A program made the position numbers and the translations under genes. The notes below the pieces were generated by a model. It saw only the letters and a list, made by a program, of their open reading frames with translations. It did no database searches and was not told the origin of the DNA. From an uncultured Acidobacteriota bacterium (GTDB lineage Bacteria; Acidobacteriota; Thermoanaerobaculia; UBA5066), in NCBI GenBank assembly GCA_937902605.1, contig CALFNC010000200.1, positions 1 to 9,876 of the forward strand: DNA of 9,876 nt. The letters are read 5' to 3'. This document shows positions 5,478-9,876 of the stretch, piece after piece. How positions within the stretch are numbered: position 1 is the stretch's first letter; every line of letters starts with the position of its first letter.

Positions 5478-6875
5478 TCACTCCTTCTCGGCCTCGATCC
5501 CGAACGCCTTCAGCTTGCGGTGCAGCGTGGTCCGGTCGAGGCCGAGGCGTTCCGCCGTCCGGGAGACGTTCCCCTTCTGGTCCTGTAGCGCGCGCAGGAT
5601 GACCCGCCGCTCGAACGCCTCCCGCGCCTCCGCGAGCGTCTGGCCGGGTGTGAGGTCGGGGGCCGGCCCGGACGAGGGGGCCCGCCGCGGGCCGTCGGCC
5701 GGGAGGTCCTCCAGCTGGATCACGGGGCCGTCGGCCATCAGGTGGACCCGTTCGACGACGTTCTGCAGCTCCCGGACGTTCCCGCGCCACGACCGCCGGG
5801 CGAGCTCCTCGAGGGCCGCTGGCTGGAACGTCTTGGGGCGCCGGCCTCTGTTCCGTGCGACGCGCTCGGCGAAATGGCGGGCGAGGATCGCGATGTCCTC
5901 GGGCCGCTCCGCTAGCGTCGGCACACGGATCGGGATGACCGCCAGCCGGAAGTAGAGGTCCTCCCGGAAAGTCCCCGCGGCGATCATGGAGGGGAGGTCA
6001 CGGTTCGTCGCGGCGATGATCCGGACGTCGGTCGTGATCGTCCGGGCGCCGCCGACCCGCGTGATCTTGCCGTCCTGGATCGCCCGCAGGATCTTGGCCT
6101 GCGTCCGGGCGGACATGTCCCCGATCTCGTCGAGGAAGAGCGTCCCTCCGTCAGCCTGCTCCCACTTCCCTTTCCGGTCCTCGGACGCGCCGGTGAAGGA
6201 CCCCTTCACGTGACCGAAGAGCTCGCTCTCGATCAGCTCGTCTGGGATCGCGGCGCCGTTTACCTCGACGAACCGTTTCCCGGCCCGTGGGGAAGAGTCA
6301 TGCAGGGCGCGGGCGACCAGCTCCTTTCCGACGCCGCTCTCGCCCGTGATCAGGACGCGCGACTCGGAGGGCCCAGCGCGGCGGATCTCCTCCTTGAGTC
6401 GCGTCATCGCGGGGCTGTTCCCCAGGAGTGTCTCCTCCCCGGTCTCCCGGGACGCTAGCTCTCGGCGGAGCTCGTCCCGCTCGCGGGCGAGAGCTGTCCG
6501 CTCGAGCGCCTTCTGGAGGGTGAGGAGGACCCGCTCGAGGGAGAGCGGCTTTTGGAGGAAGTCATCCGCGCCGTTCCGGACGGCGGTCACCGCCGTCTCC
6601 ACGTTGCCGTGGCCCGAGATCATGATGACCGGCAGGTCGAGAGGAACCGCACGGATGCGGGAGAGAACCTCCAGGCCGTCCAGGTCCGGGAGCCACACGT
6701 CGAGAAGAAGTGCGTCGGGACGGGGACCGGATCCCTCGAGGAGCCGGGCGAGGACCTCCCGCCCGCCGGCGACTGTGTCGACCTCGTACCCCTCGTCCTC
6801 GAGGATCTGGCCGAGCGTGGTCCTGATCCCAGGCTCGTCGTCGCAGACGAGGACGCGGGCAGCTTTCACGCTCAT
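5478..6875 (-). CDS. ntrX: NtrX-type sigma-54-dependent response regulator
   Basis: The product has 465 residues from ATG 6875. Residues 1-120 are a receiver domain: acidic pocket D12-D13, phosphoacceptor D59 (LLLDVWLPDLDG), S86 and K108. Residues about 150-390 form the AAA+ sigma-54 interaction domain, with Walker A GESGVGKE (177-184), the sigma-54 contact loop GSFTGA (224-229, Ser in place of the usual Ala), and Walker B TLFLDE (244-249). The last 31 residues form a Fis-type helix-turn-helix (GNVSRTAERLGLDRTTLHRK). The protein would bind upstream enhancers and drive RNA polymerase with sigma-54 once phosphorylated, presumably by the adjacent NtrY-like kinase. The frame is open far upstream into the kinase gene, but a GGAGGAGG site and the receiver domain fix the start here. 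Target genes are not evident in this window. Confidence 0.92.
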   Translation of the reverse strand: MSVKAARVLVCDDEPGIRTTLGQILEDEGYEVDTVAGGREVLARLLEGSGPRPDALLLDVWLPDLDGLEVLSRIRAVPLDLPVIMISGHGNVETAVTAVRNGADDFLQKPLSLERVLLTLQKALERTALARERDELRRELASRETGEETLLGNSPAMTRLKEEIRRAGPSESRVLITGESGVGKELVARALHDSSPRAGKRFVEVNGAAIPDELIESELFGHVKGSFTGASEDRKGKWEQADGGTLFLDEIGDMSARTQAKILRAIQDGKITRVGGARTITTDVRIIAATNRDLPSMIAAGTFREDLYFRLAVIPIRVPTLAERPEDIAILARHFAERVARNRGRRPKTFQPAALEELARRSWRGNVRELQNVVERVHLMADGPVIQLEDLPADGPRRAPSSGPAPDLTPGQTLAEAREAFERRVILRALQDQKGNVSRTAERLGLDRTTLHRKLKAFGIEAEKE

Positions 6876-6877
6876 CG

Positions 6878-6885
6878 CCTCCTCC
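6878..6885 (-). promoter_or_regulatory. Ribosome binding site that decides the ntrX start
   Basis: On the minus strand GGAGGAGG lies just upstream of ATG 6875, with the first GGAGG at 5-base spacing. It excludes the much longer upstream open frame as the true N-terminus. Confidence 0.75.
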
Positions 6886-6915
6886 GGTGCCGGGACGGTC
6901 GCAGGATGGGTCGCA

Positions 6916-9123
6916 TCATGCGGGCCACTCGAGAAGGAATCGGCATCCGTGCGGGGAATTCTCCTCCACGCGGACCCGTCCCGCGTGCTCGGCGGCGATC
7001 CGCGAGGTGATTGCCAGGCCGAGACCCGTCCCACGAGGTTTCGTGGAGAAGGAGGGGTCGAACACGCGGTCGCTGTGCTCCGGCCCGATGCCGGGCCCGT
7101 CGTCGGCGACCACGAGCCGCGCCTGACCGTGGTCGACGGAGGCGAGGACGCGGACGCACCCGCCCGCTGCCGTGGCCGAGACGGCGTTATCAACCAGGTT
7201 GATCAGCGCCCGCTTGATCTGCTCCGCGTCGGCGCGGACGCGGGGGAGCTCGGCCGGCACCTCGGCCGTGACCGCCACCCCCTTCTTCGTGCCGTCGTAG
7301 AGCTTCACCACCTGCTGGACAACCGCGGCGAGGTCGGTCGGGGCCAGGTCCGCCGCCGGAAGACGGGCGAAGCGCCCGAAGGCGTCCACCAGGCCGGCCA
7401 GCGTCCCGACTTCGGCGACGATCGCGGCCGCGCCGTCCTCCACCACCGAGACGAGCGGCGCGCCAGAGGGCGCTTCGCCGCGCGCCTCGGCGCGGGCCCT
7501 CTTCCCCATCCGTTCGGCGGCCAGCCGGATCGGCGTGAGCGGGTTCTTGATCTCGTGGGCCATCCGGCGCGCGGCCTCCTCCCACGCGGCGGCCCGCTCG
7601 GCCTTCACGAGGGCGGTCGTCTCCTCCATCGTCACGACCCACGACGGACCGTCCGTGCCGGCTCCCGGGACGCGGACGACCCGGACCTCCAGGATCCTCG
7701 GCTCGCTTTCGCCTGGCGGCGTCAGCTTGAGGCTTGCCTCACGGGGGCCGGACCCGTCGAAGGCGCGGCAGAGGAAGTCGCGCATCGGCGTCAGCCACGG
7801 GACGTCGAGGAAATCGTGGAGGGTCGTGGAGGGTGGCGCTTCGTCGCCGCGTCCGAGGAAGCGCCGGGCGGTCTCGTTCGTCGCGAGGAGGACCGACTCG
7901 GCGGCGGGAACCGACGGCCGGTCGGGCGGCGCGCCGAAGGCCAGGACGCCGGCGTCGAGGTGGGCCAGGACCGTCCGGATCCGGCGCCGTTCGTCGTCCA
8001 GCCGCCGGTTCGTACCCGCCAGCTCGACGTTGGCGCTCTCGATCTTCTGCCGGCTCGTCTTCAGCTCCTTCGTCATCGTGTTGAAGGCGCTCGAGAGGGC
8101 GGCAATCTCGTCGCCTCCTTCGACCTCCACGAGGGCGTTGAAGTCCCCTGCCCCGACCCGCCGGGCCGAGGCGGCGAGAGCCGCGATCGGACGGGTGACA
8201 CGGCGTGCCAGCAGCAGACCGGCCCACACGGCCGCGAGAAGGACCATGAAGGCCAGGAGCAGGAAGAGGAGCACCTGCGTCGCCTTCAGGGAGGCGCGTT
8301 CAGCCTCGAGCATCGCGTAGGCGGACGAAGCGCGAGTCAACGAACGGATGCGCATCGCCTCGGCGGGCGGGTCGTAGGTCCCTGTGATCAGGAAGCCCAC
8401 GGGCGAGCTGAGGACCGTTCGTCCCACCTGGCCCCCATCCGGCGTCTGCTCGATCCGGCGCACTGAACCACGGGTTACGGCCTCCGCCAGCCACGCCGGG
8501 AAAGGATCGCTCACCTCGTGAACGGGCCATCGCGGGGAGCTGATTGCGTATGGCGAGCCCACGGCTGGCCTCCACTCGATGAAGTCGAGGCCCGACATCT
8601 CCCGGGCCGACGAGAGGAGGGCTAGGACGGCGACCTCGCCGCGCGCGGTTCCCAGGGTGATCGCGAGCCTCTCGGCGACGGATCTCTCCCTCTCGGCTGC
8701 CCGGCGCCGCACCATCTCGGAGACGTCGCGGCCCGCGTGAACGGTCTCGCGGACGGGAGCCTCGAACCAGAATTCCACGCTCTTCTGTAACAGACCCGTG
8801 ATCGGGAGGAGGAGCAGCGCGATCGGGAGGAGGGCGAGGCCGACGTTCGTCGCGACGACCGTGACGCGGAAGCGGGAGCCGAAGACCCCCCGCCTCGCCT
8901 CGAGGATCAGCTTCACGGCGCTCCGGCCAAGGACGAACAGGAGGACCAGGATCAGGACGACGACGATGTAGAAGAGGACGAAGAGGAGAACGCGGTTCGC
9001 AGCGGCGTCCGGCGAGAGCGCGCGGGCCCGCAGGACGAGAGCGTACCCGCCCGTGACCGCCATGCCGAGGGCGAGCCCGATCGCTACCAGAATCCGGTTG
9101 TCGCGTTCCCACCGCGTCCTCAC
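6916..9123 (-). CDS. ntrY: NtrY-type membrane sensor histidine kinase
   Basis: The product has 735 residues from GTG 9123. Transmembrane helices lie at about 11-30, 44-66, 89-110 and 283-305, and the last two enclose an extracytoplasmic sensing region of about 170 residues. A HAMP domain (about 303-355), a coiled linker, and a PAS-like region (about 381-500) follow. The H-box AHEIKNPLTPIRLAAER has phospho-acceptor H523. The ATPase domain shows the N-box NLVDNAVSA (642-650), DDGPGIG (674-680), the F-box FDPSFSTK, and GTGLGL (698-703). The AAWEEAARRMAHEIKNPLTP stretch is characteristic of NtrY. The role is autophosphorylation and transfer to the NtrX-like regulator encoded 40 bases downstream; the NtrY/NtrX class is linked to nitrogen and redox control in proteobacteria. 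An in-frame start at 9165 exists, but GTG 9123 overlaps the upstream TGA as GTGA and follows a GGGGGA site. Confidence 0.9.
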   Translation of the reverse strand: MRTRWERDNRILVAIGLALGMAVTGGYALVLRARALSPDAAANRVLLFVLFYIVVVLILVLLFVLGRSAVKLILEARRGVFGSRFRVTVVATNVGLALLPIALLLLPITGLLQKSVEFWFEAPVRETVHAGRDVSEMVRRRAAERERSVAERLAITLGTARGEVAVLALLSSAREMSGLDFIEWRPAVGSPYAISSPRWPVHEVSDPFPAWLAEAVTRGSVRRIEQTPDGGQVGRTVLSSPVGFLITGTYDPPAEAMRIRSLTRASSAYAMLEAERASLKATQVLLFLLLAFMVLLAAVWAGLLLARRVTRPIAALAASARRVGAGDFNALVEVEGGDEIAALSSAFNTMTKELKTSRQKIESANVELAGTNRRLDDERRRIRTVLAHLDAGVLAFGAPPDRPSVPAAESVLLATNETARRFLGRGDEAPPSTTLHDFLDVPWLTPMRDFLCRAFDGSGPREASLKLTPPGESEPRILEVRVVRVPGAGTDGPSWVVTMEETTALVKAERAAAWEEAARRMAHEIKNPLTPIRLAAERMGKRARAEARGEAPSGAPLVSVVEDGAAAIVAEVGTLAGLVDAFGRFARLPAADLAPTDLAAVVQQVVKLYDGTKKGVAVTAEVPAELPRVRADAEQIKRALINLVDNAVSATAAGGCVRVLASVDHGQARLVVADDGPGIGPEHSDRVFDPSFSTKPRGTGLGLAITSRIAAEHAGRVRVEENSPHGCRFLLEWPA

Positions 9124-9704
9124 GGGCGATCCCCCATCCAAGCGAAGACCTTCGACCGCGTCCATCCGGTGTCGATGGCCACGGGGATCACGCCGAGGAC
9201 GATCCCGGAAGCATACGTGCAGCGGACCTTTACGACGAGGCGCTTCCCGAGCAGGTGGTCTCCCATCGTGAAGGCGGCGAGGGGAGGAAGGTGGAACAGG
9301 GCGTCCTCGGTTTCGCTCAAGTTCGGGAGGTTCCGCGTCTCGAGGAGCTTCCCGTCGAGCCGTTTCTCGACGAGCCAGTCGGAGTTTAGCGGCCGGTACG
9401 TGGCCGTGACCTCGTACTTCCGCTCGTCCTTGAGGCCGTCGAACCAGAAGTCCCTCGCGGCGTAAAGGCGGATCTCCCAGGTGCTGGTGGTCGGGAGGCC
9501 GGACGACAGGCGCTGCCGGACCTCGGGAAGGGGTGAGGGATCGAGGTGCGCTTCGGCGGTCAGCTGGCGGCCGCGAAGGCCGATCGCGAAGCTCCGGACG
9601 CCGGGCTCGACCACTTCCGCGGGAGGGGCTCCGGCCGCAGATCCGGCCGTGACGGCGACGCCGACGAGGACGGCCATCCAGGGACCTCGCCGCAGAGCGA
9701 ACAT
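9120..9704 (-). CDS. Exported DUF4390 protein
   Basis: The product has 194 residues. Residues 1-26 form a signal peptide, with RR at 5-6 followed by the hydrophobic run MAVLVGVAVTAGSAAGA. The mature part is mostly beta-strand-like, with the DUF4390 pattern: HLDPSPLPEVRQRLSSGLPTT, then WEIRLYAARDFWFDG, and a C-terminal YASGIVLGVIPVAIDTGW stretch. DUF4390 proteins have no known activity. They are recurrently encoded directly upstream of ntrY, as here, where the stop overlaps the kinase start by four bases (GTGA). This suggests an envelope partner or modulator of the kinase, which is inference. The start at 9704 lacks a strong ribosome binding site. ATG at residue 10 has a better one (GAGG), but using it would remove the positively charged start of the signal peptide. 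Confidence 0.84.
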   Translation of the reverse strand: MFALRRGPWMAVLVGVAVTAGSAAGAPPAEVVEPGVRSFAIGLRGRQLTAEAHLDPSPLPEVRQRLSSGLPTTSTWEIRLYAARDFWFDGLKDERKYEVTATYRPLNSDWLVEKRLDGKLLETRNLPNLSETEDALFHLPPLAAFTMGDHLLGKRLVVKVRCTYASGIVLGVIPVAIDTGWTRSKVFAWMGDRP

Positions 9705-9756
9705 GCCCCGACTTTACAGGGTGAGGAGAATCGAGGGGGACGGATCGCTGGGAAAG

Positions 9757-9876
9757 TCAGTTCGCGGCGAGAGCCACGGAGACACCGTAGCGGGAGTCCC
9801 GTTCGGTCGCGGACCGGTGCGAGTCGGCGTCGATCCGGAGCATATCGAACAGCTGTTCAACCCCTTCTTTACGACG
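9757..9876 (-). CDS. C-terminal fragment of an unidentified ORF (doubtful)
   Basis: On the minus strand a frame is open from the window edge to TGA at 9759-9757. It gives 39 residues that end in RYGVSVALAAN and include KEGVEQLFDMLRIDADSH. It is in the right orientation to be the gene upstream of DUF4390, with a 52-base gap to that gene's start. Third-position GC is about three quarters, compatible with coding. I do not recognise the family. A competing plus-strand reading of the same bases looks like a kinase fragment, so this call is weak. Confidence 0.3.
   Translation of the reverse strand, partial: RRKEGVEQLFDMLRIDADSHRSATERDSRYGVSVALAAN
9829..9876 (+). other. Plus-strand histidine-kinase F-box-like peptide at the window edge
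   Basis: The frame from 9829 reads VDPEHIEQLFNPFFTT to the last base. This closely matches the F-box of sensor kinases (xLFxPFFTTK), normally preceded by DxGxGI and followed by GTGLGL. The preceding residues in this frame (GPVRVG) lack the DxGxGI motif, and the frame goes back only to about ATG 9703, far too short for a kinase. It could be the end of a recombined or misassembled fragment, a decayed gene, or chance. There is no second line of evidence inside the window. Confidence 0.3.

Noticed and set aside
6876..7193. Upstream extension of the ntrX frame by about 100 residues
   Set aside because: It overlaps the ntrY ATPase domain, has no domain features, and a strong ribosome binding site sits directly before the receiver domain start.
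6346..8466. Plus-strand 706-residue open frame opposite the kinase and regulator genes
   Set aside because: It is Arg/Gly/Asp-rich, low-complexity antisense shadow of ntrY/ntrX, which carry complete domain motifs on the minus strand.

Overview
The window is high-GC bacterial DNA, densely coding, with gene overlaps of a few bases. The secreted M23 peptidase style, the DUF4390-ntrY-ntrX order and the codon use suggest an environmental, probably metagenome-derived, Gram-negative bacterium. Acidobacteriota is my best guess, from resemblance only; there is no rRNA or marker gene to settle it. I see no mobile element, tRNA, rRNA or CRISPR array. No stretch over 300 bases lacks a gene.

Layout. (1) 1-2127, minus strand: a radical SAM protein of the YgiQ/TIGR03960-like type, followed with a 4-base ATGA overlap by the N-terminal half of an exported M23-type peptidase that runs off the window. 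(2) 2128-2230: a short divergent intergenic region with an imperfect inverted repeat and a strong ribosome binding site. (3) 2231-5473, plus strand: five closely spaced genes, probably one operon, all encoding membrane proteins: GYF_2-TM2 protein, Yip1-family protein with a nine-proline run, DUF2752 protein, small DUF883/YqjD-like tail-anchored protein, and a POT-like MFS transporter. (4) 5478-9704, minus strand and convergent with the previous operon (4-base gap): an exported DUF4390 protein, an NtrY-type sensor kinase and an NtrX-type sigma-54 activator, translationally or closely linked. (5) 9705-9876: the window end, with no secure gene. It holds a minus-strand open frame ending at 9757 and, on the plus strand, a short peptide that looks like the F-box of a histidine kinase.

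How the genes may work together. DUF4390-NtrY-NtrX is a recognisable signalling unit: envelope partner, membrane sensor kinase, and enhancer-binding transcription activator. The plus-strand operon is the least understood part. A domain class that binds proline-rich ligands (GYF) is followed directly by a protein with a proline-rich N-terminus, so a membrane complex built from these products is a reasonable, untested hypothesis.
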